Origin: Andrena cerasifolii
Lineage: Eukaryota > Arthropoda > Insecta > Hymenoptera > Andrenidae
NCBI RefSeq assembly: GCF_050908995.1
Contig: NC_135130.1
Location: forward strand, 3,651,001-3,715,000
Reading direction: 5' to 3'
Length of the DNA stretch: 64,000 nucleotides
The position numbers were made by a program, and so were the translations under genes. Below the pieces are notes generated by a model. The model did not search any database. It saw nothing but the letters and a program-made list of their open reading frames with translations, and was not told where the DNA came from. Positions 1 through 10,740 of this stretch are shown in pieces (within the stretch, counting starts at the first letter, position 1; every line of letters begins with the position of its first letter).

Positions 1-140
1 TCTCTTCTGACCCTTTGTTTTGAAAATCAATTTCGAAAACTCTTTGGTACGTGTTCATATAAACAATTAGAAATTAACTGACTACAGCAGTGAAAATGAT
101 GCAAATTACAAAGATAAATAAAACAAATCCTTGTGAGAAA

Positions 141-538
141 ATAAGTAGAAATTTTGCAGTACCTTTTTCGAACGAGGCTTTCCAGAAAATCAAATTTTGA
201 AAATCGGTCGAGAATGAGTGCGTCTGAGTAACAGTGATTGCCAACCTGTGGGTCGCTAAGTGTATTTCTGGGTAGTCACCACGGTTTTTTTAGTTATTTT
301 TAATATTAATAAGTTAGAATTATATTCTGAAATACCCATTTTTAATATGTTTTCTTTGCCTTATTAAATTTACTTTACCTTATTCGAGGGGGGGGGGGGA
401 GGGGTCGCAGGTTATTTGAGTATCGCAACTCAAAAAAGGTTGAGAAACACTGGACTATTATGAAAATTGAAATTGATTTTCTCGAAAACAATGCCTCGTT
501 CGATAAAAACCTATTTTACAATTTTTACTTATTTCCCC
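141..538. mobile_element. Fold-back arms flanking a hAT-like insertion
   Basis: The segment around 141-222 reappears inverted around 455-538; both carry the core TCGAACGAGGC followed by an AAAATCAA-rich stretch. This is an old inverted-repeat element whose loop now holds a small hAT-like MITE. The arms are imperfect and I see no coding capacity or target-site duplication. Confidence 0.5.
232..452. mobile_element. Short hAT-like MITE
   Basis: The ends are CAGTGATTGCCAACCT and, read inverted, CAGTGTTTCTCAACCT, a match to the CAGTG..CTCAACC terminal motif common in hAT elements. The body is about 220 bp with a 12-base G run and no reading frame. The flanking 8-mers do not match, so the target-site duplication is lost or the ends are slightly off. 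Confidence 0.5.
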
Positions 539-599
539 ACAACATATTTGGTGTTACGTGCTATCAATAATTCATAGTCAGACATATGCGTACTTGGCA

Positions 600-1266
600 A
601 ACATTTTTCTACCAGGTCATTTGCATGCATCGCGTACGAGGGGTATATGCTTGAATTTATTTTTGATGCATGTAGAATTGTCTGAAAAAATTCTGAGTAA
701 CTCAAAATGTCCAGGAAACGTTGTAGTTTCTCTAAGAAAGAGTCTTCTTTTTATTTTTCAATTTCAACTGTACTGCCCCCCCCCCCCCAACGAACCAGCC
801 GAATTTGTCCTTCGTTTTTTGTGATACAGAACCAAAGCATTTCTTATAAAAAATACGCAGCACTTTGAGATGCATTTGAACAGCCGATAAAGAAAGTGCC
901 CTGCGATACTATCAGATTCTATAAAAAAGTTTAACGAAGGAAAGTTTTCTCGTGTTTCTTCGTTGCCCCTACCACTTAGCGGGTATTTCAGGCTTATCTA
1001 GGAACACCCTTTACCTTACATGTCATCGTAAAAGCGATTAGCAATAATACGTTTATTACATATTAACACGAAAAGAGTTTGCGAATTCAGTTCACGTAGA
1101 AGCAAAATTCTAGGTCAGAAAATTATTCCTGCTAAAAATCGTATTCCAGGAGCAACTGATTTTTACACGGTTCGAATTTTAATCTTAACACGAAACGTAA
1201 GTAACAGAAACTAATCACTTAGCTTTGGGTTTCAAGTAATAGCAGGTTATAATAGTAGAGATGACG
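600..1266. other. AT-rich non-coding stretch
   Basis: No coding frame with a convincing start, no RNA gene and no clear repeat. A run of 13 C at about 776-788 is the only simple repeat. Probably intergenic or intronic. Confidence 0.5.
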
Positions 1267-1593
1267 AGGAGAGGTTTTCAGATGTCCGTTTCCGATTGCT
1301 TTGATTTTCGGATATGTTTTGGAGGACCGAAAAATAACAAATACATGTTTTATTATTTTGCCCTCTTTCCGTATTTGGGGGCGGGGGGTAAAACTACCCC
1401 TCAGAGTTCATAAGAAAGGTACAAAAGTTCATATTGTTAGTTTAAAGAATATTATTACATTGTGTTGATTAAAATATTCTTTAAACTAAGAATAGGAACT
1501 TTTGTACCTCTTCTTAACGTATTTGATATTTTTCGGCCCTCTAAAACATATCTGAAAATCAAAGCAATCGGAGGCAGACACCTGAAATCCGTT
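1267..1593. mobile_element. TIR MITE, GGTGTCCGCCTCCGATTG family
   Basis: Arms at about 1270-1345 and 1520-1593 are inverted copies; both contain the core GATTGCTTTGATTTTC and the motif GGACCGAAAAATA. Inner arms around TTCTTTAAACT also pair. Related copies or fragments lie at 51,459-51,877, 55,418-55,560 and 62,315-63,041, so this is a dispersed non-autonomous family. Confidence 0.75.
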
Positions 1594-1916
1594 TTTTGCG
1601 AGTCAAATGTCATTTGAAATTAGAATAAAATTAGAGGATTATTTCTAATATTTCACTAGTATATTAGTTGAACTAAATATCGATTTATTTAACCGTCCTG
1701 CATTCAGATGATCAAAGAAGAAAATTAATTTGAATCGAAAATATTCAAGAATACTTCACTATTTCACCCTGCCTATACAATTATTATTTTCAAGAAGCTT
1801 TCTTAACATAAATAAATTATCAAAAAGAGTTCGCATTGTCAAGTAATAACGTAGATTATTTCTAAAATTAAATACCTAAAAGAACGCATTAGGCAAAATT
1901 TTATATCACTCCCAAC

Positions 1917-2953
1917 AAATACCCAATAATCTTAAGAGGGAATCCTATTCTTTGGGCTAAAAACATACAAAAATTTGGGATTTTTTTTTAAGAAACCAGC
2001 GATTCGATTTATCTGAAATTTGAACCATGTTTTGATGCATCTTTCAAGAAGCTATAGTTTTTTTTTCATTAATTTTCAACCATAAATATAGTAGTTATGC
2101 ATGGTCGAACATCACGCCGCGCAAAATACCCAATAATCTTAAGGGGAATCCTATTCTTTGGGCTAAAAACATACCAAAATTTAGGATTTTTTTTTAAGAA
2201 ACCAGCGATTCGATTTATCTGAAATTTGAACCATGTTTTGATGCATCTTTCAAGAAGCTATAGTTTTTTTTTTCATTAATTTTCAACCATAAATATAGTA
2301 GTTATGCATGGTCGAACATCACGCCGCGCAAAATACCCAATAATCTTAAGGGGAATCCTATTCTTTGGGCTAAAAACATACCAAAATTTAGGATTTTTTT
2401 TTAAGAAACCAGCGATTCGATTTATCTGAAATTTGAACCATGTTTTGATGCATCTTTCAAGAAGCTATAGTTTTTTTTTTCATTAATTTTCAACCATAAA
2501 TATAGTAGTTATGCATGGTCGAACATCACGCCGCGCAAAATACCCAATAATCTTAAGGGGAATCCTATTCTTTGGGCTAAAAACATACCAAAATTTAGGA
2601 TTTTTTTTTAAGAAACCAGCGATTCGATTTATCTGAAATTTGAACCATGTTTTGATGCATCTTTCAAGAAGCTATAGTTTTTTTTTTTCATTAATTTTCA
2701 ACCATAAATATAGTAGTTATGCATGGTCGAACATCACGCCGCGCAAAATACCCAATAATCTTAAGGGGAATCCTATTCTTTGGGCTAAAAACATACCAAA
2801 ATTTAGGATTTTTTTTTAAGAAACCAGCGATTCGATTTATCTGAAATTTGAACCATGTTTTGATGCATCTTTGAAGAAGCAGTAGATTTTTTTTCATTAA
2901 TTTTCAACCATAAATATGGTAGTTATGCATGATCGAACATCACACTGCGCAAA
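1917..2953. repeat. Five tandem copies of a 207-bp unit
   Basis: The landmark AAATACCCAATAAT starts at 1917, 2124, 2331, 2538 and 2746, giving a period of 207-208 bp. Internal copies are almost identical, differing mainly in T-run length. The first and last copies are more diverged, as expected if the array grew from the centre by recent unequal exchange or slippage. Confidence 0.9.
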
Positions 2954-3492
2954 ATTCGTCGTCCGTTGGTGTGCATGATATTTATCTACCAGGTAATCTG
3001 AATCAGCAAAATGAAACGGCGTATGATTGTACACTCATGTAGCTGGAAATTGATGAAGCAGTAAAAAACAAAAAAATGTATTGAGCAGTGCAGAGATTTT
3101 TGAAACTGAAAGGTCTGAACCTTTAATTTTTGCTATGCAATTTTGCGTCTATTTGTTTGCGTAACAAAAGAAGTACAGAACTTAGCGGTATTCTGGTTCA
3201 TCAAATGCAAGCTACATATGTACACAGTAAGACGTCGTTACATATTTCTGTTTCAGATTACCTGGAAGGTAAATATCATGCGCAACACCAAACGACGAGT
3301 TTTACGCTTCGTGACGCATAACTCCTATATTTATTAATAAAAATGAATAAAACATAAACTGCAACTTCTTCAAGGATGCATAAAAACATGGTTCAAATTT
3401 CAGATGAATCGAAATGCTAGGTTCTTAAAAAAAAATTCCTAAACTTTTCTATGTTTTTTAGCCCGTAAAATAGTATCCCTCTTAATAATCGT
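1917..3492. mobile_element. Fold-back element with tandemly amplified left arm
   Basis: The right arm (about 3,235-3,492) is a single inverted copy of the left arm (about 2,746-3,010). Shared landmarks are CATGGTTCAAATTTCAGAT, a GGGCTAAAAA motif and a TACCTGGAAGGT-like block. The outer part of the left arm is repeated about five times in tandem upstream, so the element is strongly asymmetric. No transposase frame is visible. Confidence 0.8.
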
Positions 3493-3495
3493 CCT

Positions 3496-4600
3496 TAGAA
3501 TAACCACACTGACAAAGTTCCGAGAATGGCCAGGTCCAGTCTGAATTGCTCGAACTTCAGATCTGATTCGAAGCGCGTAGAAAATTCTGCGGCAGGACGA
3601 GCCCGTTTAAAAGGCAGCTCGCATCGAACGCAGGAGTGGCGGCCGCATAGAAAGTGTGCTATTTAAAAGTTACCCATTTATGTACCCAAAGTCTTACTTA
3701 GCCAGCGTTTGACATTGATCATCGGCGAGCAGAAATGATTGCATGGGAACGGAAGAAGTTGCTCATGGAGGAGCCACTCCATCCTTTCTCTTCGCGCGCT
3801 GACATTGGAACGACAGACAGACACTTAGAACGGGGAACCGAGAGTGGAGGCTTTTGTTTCTCAAAGAGCTGCCGGCGTAGGTACATGGCTTCATGTACGA
3901 CGATTCTGGTCTGATCGTTCTTAACTGAAGGGAGTATTAGACCCCTGTGACAGGGAATCTTGAGAATTTGCTCGGGGAGAAGGGAAAGAAAATTGCTCCG
4001 TTTCGTGGAACAGCTGAGATCTTCGATATTCGTACTGACGAAGAGCTTCGGCGTGTCTACAACCACTTTCAATTAATTCGAATAAAGACGATGGAAGATT
4101 TGTGCGTTGAAGGGCTTAGTCAGATTTTTTTTTCGTCTTCAATGAAGTAACGAAAGTTGCTACAATATTTGCAAGGAAATTACTGTGAATTTGAAGTTGT
4201 ACTAAAAATTGAACTGACTTTCGTGGGACCTATATTTGAACATGTTTTTTGTAGCAAGCTTTTCTTTCGACTGTTACCCTTTCTTGTACACTTCATTCTA
4301 CCACTGAATTAAAAGATATTGGCAAGAAATGGGGGAGATGATTGAAGAAGTTCGAATGAAGAACTTTACCATTAATCAAAACCAGTTCACAGAGTTGTGC
4401 AGAATCGAAAAATCAAAGACTCCTCCCATCTTTAGATCTGAAATTGCTGAAGGGAGTTATTGTACCATTATTTTAAGGTCTACTGCACAAAGAATTCGAT
4501 TACTTCGTCCTGCTTCAATCTTTTTGGTTAAATTAATAAATTGGGCAAGGATAATGTTACTTTTAACTATTTTAGAAACTACATTCTGAACCTACATTGA
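3496..4600. other. Unassigned stretch with a GC-richer island
   Basis: About 3,500-4,110 is less AT-rich than its surroundings and contains short frames on both strands (a 117-residue frame on the minus strand at 3,719-4,072 and shorter plus-strand frames). None shows a recognisable domain, and the frames overlap antisense. It could be a conserved non-coding block, a decayed exon or a decayed repeat. Confidence 0.3.
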
Positions 4601-6043
4601 ACGATTTTTGAGACAGTCTGTATGCAATATTTATTATAGAGGAATTGCAGGGAATAAAATAATTTTATTATTGATTTCCTTGCATATCAATACACAAGAA
4701 AGAAAAAGAGAGGATAAAGCATTACGTTTGGTATCTTCAAAGATTTCTTATCTACATTTTAATGCTTGAGCTGTTTAATTATAATTCAACTAAACTCAAA
4801 ATGAATTGGAAGAGTGAAAGAACAATATTACACTGGTCCACAGAAAAAGACAGCAATTACACGACTAACAATAAGAATTGACCATTCTAAAACACCTTAA
4901 CTTTTTATAAAAAACTATTTACCCTCCTGTGACATTTGCAATATTATCATGCATATTAAGCACATCACCATCGACCGTATTAAATGTTCGACCGCCCACC
5001 AGATTAATGAAGCAATATTAAATTTGTTTGACGAATTCTATAACATCGATGAAATTCTGTTAAAATATTGAACAGTTTATTAAATTTTCGTACCATTATT
5101 TCCATATTGAAAATCTGTCCTTTCGATTACCATTCTCCAGCTCACTCCGCACGATCCGACTCCCATTTTCATTTTCGACTTCCATTTTCGTCAAAAGTAA
5201 AAACAGTTTCAAAATTCGTCAAACTTAACCCAGACCTAACCCAGACCCTTTCGCGTTTAACCTGGAATACTCTAAACTCTAAACACAAAATTTCACCCGG
5301 AAAAAAAACAACAAAAATTTCTCATATATATAATATTAATATCACAGCTATCGCGATCAGACCGATGCTAATAAATGCAGAAGCGAAACTGCTGCTGCAA
5401 TATCGCCGAGATTCTACCACCGCGAGCCATTACTTATCCTCTCCCAAGCAAATGTAAACCATTACGATAAATTCCCAGGGATCTGTGCGGCAAGTATTTC
5501 ACGGCAAAATTCTCGAAATTCCCCGGGCTTTCGAAAAGCTGCGCTCCCCGAGACGATGAAAATTCTGTTTCACGCTAATGTATTTGTTTTATTTTTTTTT
5601 ATTTGACGGGGGGAATTGCCACGGTCCTCGGTCAAAACTGATTTACAGCGTCCAAACTTCCGCCAACTCTGAATGTTGCTCGGGGCGCAGAGCAATTCCC
5701 TTTCTTTTGCCCATGGGAGGACGCGATGGAATTTGACTTTTTACTCGGGGGGGGGGGGGGGGGCAGACACACGAACGCCATCGGGAGTTAAATTATTATT
5801 TTGCATTCGGGGCTGCAACCACGCGACAAACGGCGAGCGCCTCTTAAAGTACGCGGTCAATGGCGACTTTGAAACTGGAAAACACGGGGAAAAGCTGGCG
5901 CGTGACATTCAACCATCGACTATTTATAGTCTTTACGGTACTGCCGTGCACCGTGGCGATAAAAAAAGGAAGCGAGATTAAATTGATAGGACGCATAAGG
6001 GACACCGTCGGGAAAACGTACCTTTATCGAATCTTCGGGTCCT
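4601..6043. other. Non-coding stretch with a G17 homopolymer
   Basis: AT-rich to about 5,370, then GC-richer (5,370-6,000). A run of 17 G lies at 5,747-5,763. Short frames across it have no recognisable domains. The GC-rich part may be regulatory; I see no TATA box or splice pattern to assign it to a gene. Confidence 0.4.
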
Positions 6044-6742
6044 TTAAGGGGACTAGGCAGTCGAAAAATCGATTTTTTATTGCGTTTTCCGAAAGTACTA
6101 TCCTTTCTCAATAAAATGCCGCTTGGTTTATAGTAAAATTTGCAAAATTGTAGATTTGGCAGCTAAAAACGTCAAGCGGCAACCTATAGCGTCGCATTTG
6201 CCCAGAGACTTTAAATGCGTTTTTCTAGAATATTTTTTTCTCTTCATTTTTTCCTGATTGCGAGCGAATTGAGGTTCAAATCGACTTGGAAAAAATTACA
6301 GGATGTGTAGAACATGTGTCATTTCGGCGCAAACCTCTGATATGGTCCGTAAAAATTCGAGACTTTCATAAAAAAAATTAAGAAGTCACCGGATTTTGGT
6401 AGCGCACCATCATTTTTTGCGTGCTACCAAAATCCGGTGACTTCTTAATTTTTTTTATGAAAGTCTCGAATTTTTACGGACCATATCAGAGGTTTGCGCC
6501 GAAATGACACATGTTCTACACATCCTGTAATTTTTCCCAAGTCGATTTGAACCTCAATTCGGTTCCAATCAGGAAAAAATGAAGAGAAAAAAATATTTCA
6601 GAAAAACGTATTTAAAGTTTCTGGGCAAATCTACAATTTTGCGAATTTTACTATAAATCAAGCGGCATTTTATTGGGAAAAGATAGTACTTTCGGAAAAT
6701 GCAATAAAAAAAATTGATTTTTCGACTGCCTAGTCCCCTTAA
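6044..6742. mobile_element. TTAA-flanked near-perfect palindrome (piggyBac-like MITE)
   Basis: The ends read TTAAGGGGACTAGGCAGTCG and its inverse at 6,723-6,742. The arms run inward about 330-350 bp and meet at a loop of roughly 15 nt near 6,402-6,416. The left arm carries about 45 nt absent from the right. TTAA at both ends suggests the TTAA target preference of piggyBac-type transposases. That assignment is inferred from the target site only, because no transposase is present. Confidence 0.75.
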
Positions 6743-7397
6743 GGGGGTAGGTTACCCTCGATAGCCCTGAAAAGGCCTTTTTTCCAACGCAAATTGTAAA
6801 GTGATAGATAACAGTAGAGAGACCGTTTTTCATCTAGTTTTAATCGTTATTCTATGAGCTTTAACAGCAAAAAAGAAAAGTCTAAATATCTCTATGTACA
6901 TAAAAGTTGTGAGTAAAAACGTAAAGGCGTGTATCCGGTGCACCGTTTGATGGTGAACATAAAATCTCGAAAACCGCTCCAACGATTTGGATCAAAATTT
7001 AATGAGGGATGCAGAAAACCATTCCCTACAATGTGTCGGCAGCAGATTTTCGAAAAAGAAAATAATACAATTTTTATGTTGAAAAATGTGATTTTATCGA
7101 TTTCTTGTACGAAAAATATATTTTATCCTTTTTTTAAAGAATTTATCTCGAAAATCTGGTCCCGGCACATCGTCGGGAATGGTTTTCTGCATCTCTCATT
7201 AAATTTTCATTCAAATCGTTGGAGCGGTTTTCGAGATTTTATGTTCACCATCAGACTTTTCTTTTTTGGTGTTAAAACTCATAGAATAATGATTAAAACT
7301 AGAAAAAAAATTCTCTCTACTGTTATTTATCACTTTACAATTTGCGTTTGAAAAGGGGCCTTTTTTTAGGGCTATCGAGGGTAACCTACCCCCTTCA
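6739..7397. mobile_element. Second TIR MITE sharing a TTAA junction with its neighbour
   Basis: The left end AAGGGGGTAGGTTACCCTCG is mirrored at 7,374-7,395. The next 85 or so bases also pair, as does an inner block with AAAATCTCGAAAACCGCTCC (6,961-6,980) and its inverse (7,220-7,243). The left TTAA is the right TTAA of the previous element; the right flank is TTCA, a one-base change from TTAA. Confidence 0.75.
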
Positions 7398-7619
7398 GCT
7401 TCAGGAAAAGGACAATATTAATTACATAACTGTAATTTTTGTGTGATTGGAAATTTGTGCCACTTGGTTATTTGCTTTTTATTTGGAAAAAATCAAAATT
7501 GTGTTTTCTAATAGCGGAAGAAAAGATAAATTCTGTCGAAAAAAAATTGTGGTGCCGCAAGAACCTTGAAGAATTAGGTAACTTTTTGTGTTTTTAAAGT
7601 TTGGAATGTGCTAATTTTT

Positions 7620-8260
7620 TTTATTGTCTTAACACGTTCACTGTTCAGACCTCTAGCGTACCTACTCGTCTGCCACGCGCCCCACAAAACAACAGAATGT
7701 TTAGTTTAAACATTCGCGTTTCCATTTCGCGTTTAACTAGCAAAATACCCCGCGCTTCGCTTCTGGCCTAAGAGATTTTAAGGACTTCATAAAAACACAT
7801 ATTACCCCTTTTCACCACCCCCTTTGGGGGTTGATTAGGGCAAAATCCTGAAATTGTTTTTTTAGACATTTATGTGGGTAATCTTTCGAAGTGAAAACCA
7901 AGTCGATATCAAATCGAGCCTAAAAGATATTAAGGAATCCGTGAAAACACAGTTTACCCCTTTCTACCCCCGTCGGGTTGGAATTTCAAAAAATCCCTTC
8001 TTATCGAGCACCTACGTCGCGAAAGGAATATACCTGCCGAATTTCAAGCTTCTACTTATATTTTCTGTTGTTTTGCTAGCTTTATTTCTGACAGATAATG
8101 TTTTGGGGTTGGGTTGCAAAACAGCAGGTACGCTGAACCTGGCCCATTTATCACATAATTTATGTAATTTGTGGTGCATAAAATCGATTTATTATTATTA
8201 TTATAATTATTATATAACTATAGATAAATCGTCACTCCTTCATTTTAGCAACTTTCTTCA
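7620..8260 (+). repeat. Dispersed repeat resembling a LINE 3' end with (ATT)n tail
   Basis: The stretch around 7,960-8,190 has the style of a dispersed insect repeat: CACCCC-rich segments, then a TTTCAAGCTTCTA block. It ends in a run of TTATTATTATTA at about 8,191-8,213. A terminal trinucleotide tail is typical of some non-LTR retrotransposons. A 148-residue frame covers part of it but has no recognisable domain. The family assignment is a guess. Confidence 0.3.
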
Positions 8261-8319
8261 TTGGTTAGGTAGCAATCAGATAGCACCTACACTAGAGACA
8301 CCACCTATACAAGGTTAGG

Positions 8320-10043
8320 AAATCTAACGAGTAGGAAAGTTTCTTTTAAAAAGAAGTACTATCGTATGATAAAATAAAATTCATAAGATCAATAAAAATA
8401 ATAATATTCAAGTGACTTGCAGCACTTTAAAACATTTATTCACGAAGTTCAGCTTTTGACAGCTTAAATACTATAATAAAAGGCAACTTTTGCTATTAGA
8501 AGTCATGAATAATAAAGAAAAATTGTGCCCCTGTATTTCGTTCCACCCTACTACTCATTACGCCAATAGCACTCTGGTGAGTGTAAAATAATTGATATAG
8601 GCAAGAGAAATTAATTTTCTTGAATTGAAAAGATTTTTTTTGGTCCGAATTTGAAGATGAACTTTGAAATTTTAGGTGAAAATAAAATAAGACGCTAAGG
8701 GTGGTAAAATGAGGGGAGAAAACTTAATCGCGGAATATTACGAGTTTATTAAGTTTTGTGACGACACATTAACTTTAACCACGTAATATCTACGGCTGTG
8801 CCTTCCAGTAGACGTAGGGATCTGTCCTTTTATATCAGTATCGCGTCATAATGAGATAATGGGGACTTCATAACGGAATATCAGCGTTCGATATTTATTG
8901 ACAATCAGCGTCTAATAACTACGATTGTGACCAGAGGTACTTCATTGTTCTCCTCTCGTTATTGTCTGCGTGTGGAACGATATTCTGATACCAAATGTAT
9001 AATAGAAACATCCTTTGTCCGCGTAAGAAAAGTTTGTGGAAGTGCATTACTGCGGCAGAAATGAAGCACTTGAAAATCGAAGATGTAATTTTGCAAAAAT
9101 TAAAGCAGTCAAGCATATATTATTTTCTAACACACTTCTCAAATTTCTCTAAATATTTTCGGATTTTATATTTCTATACTATGTCGTTAAATAATAGTAT
9201 TGAAGAAGGTTTATTGTACCTGATTAAATAACTTTCACCATAGTTTAGACAAATTTTCGTTGCATCGTTTGTTGTCGAAACTGTATTTCTATTAAATAAT
9301 TCCAGTTTTATATTGGTTTAAAAAATTTCACAGCGATTTGCAACTGGCTTCGTCACACTTCAAATTGTTATTACCCACAATTAATACAGCCATGTAAATT
9401 ATATGAAATTAAATTTAATGAAAAAACAAAGTCCAGAGAAATATTAAGCTATGATTCGAAAAATGTGTAGTTTTGTGCTCTTAAGTTTTGAAAACGTTGA
9501 ATTAAAAGTGTGTTGCAAATACACAAGAGTTGTTTTTCTCAATATTTAAATTCTAACGCTGAAAGATCATTAAAAAATCTTAGGTTTTAGAATATTCATT
9601 TCCCTTTTTAACTAAAAATAACATATTTCTTGTTTCTTAATCTTTTAAATCCTCTGCTGTCAATTTATCCTGCGATTGATTTATCCAAAATTAATATTTC
9701 AAATTACCGCCCGTCACAAAAATATTCCACTGCATTTTACTTCCTTGGTTTGAGATAAAATTGTATTATAAACTATATCAAATTTCGATATAGTGCACGA
9801 TACTCGATGCTTTAAAACAGAGACCATTATAGCATTTAATACTGAAACTTAATAAACTTTTCAGTTATGTTAAAAGCCATTAAACTGCTAATTATTATTT
9901 CAGTTTCCAATATGAATTATAAATCTGTGGATTAAACAACCCCCATACGAACACTGCATAGATCAATCTGGAAGCTGAAAATTTCTCTCGCAAATTTTAA
10001 GGGTGTTCAATAATTGGACGTAAAAAAGAAAAGGTCATTCTTT
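8320..10043. other. AT-rich non-coding stretch
   Basis: No recognisable coding segment, RNA gene or inverted repeat. Overlapping short frames at about 8,919-9,231 on opposite strands look like chance frames. Confidence 0.5.
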
Positions 10044-10740
10044 CCCTAGTAGCACAAAATATTGAATACACATACATCCAATATTAAAAAGAGGTTCAAT
10101 AGCTTTCTAATATTTAAATATACATACAATATTTATTCTAGAATAAGAAGCAAATATTTTTTCCAAATATACTGGAAATATTCATTTTATATTAGAAAAC
10201 AATATTTTTGTCCAAATATAAATAAAATATTTATTTAATATTAGAAACAAAATATTATTTCCCGAATGTTCGGAAAATATTCATTTTATATTATGAAAAA
10301 TACATATATTTCAAATATAAAGTAAATATTTATTTAATGGTAGAAACAAAATTATAAAAAAAATATATTTTTCAAATATAAAATAAATATTTACTTTACA
10401 TTTTTTAAATATTAATTTAATATTTCATGAATATTTATTTCACATTTTCTGAATATTTACTTTACGTTTTTTAAATATATATTTTACATTTCCTGAATAT
10501 TTATATCGGAACTCTGAATATTATTTTCACATTCCCAAAATATTTGCTTTATACTTTCTGAATATTTCTTTTACATTCCACGAATATTTAGTTCATATTT
10601 TCAAAACATTTATTTCACATTTTCAGTATGTGTATATAATATTTGTAATCAACATTTTTGTCATATTAAAAAGTGTGGCCAAAAAAATATTTCCATAATA
10701 TTTGGAAAATATATTTAACCAATATTTTGTGCTACTAGGG
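10044..10740. mobile_element. TIR MITE with AATATT-rich core
   Basis: The ends are a perfect 21-bp inverted repeat beginning CCCTAGTAGCACAAAATATT (10,044-10,064 and 10,720-10,740). The interior is a degenerate tandem series of short units containing AATATTTATTT or AATATTCATTT. It is extremely AT-rich and non-coding. The immediate flanks are TTT and TTG, so the duplication, if any, is very short. Confidence 0.8.

Noticed and set aside
7872..8318. 148-residue frame with a hydrophobic segment and a poly-Tyr tract
   Set aside because: The poly-Tyr tract is the (TAT)n tail of a dispersed repeat, and the rest has no recognisable domain.
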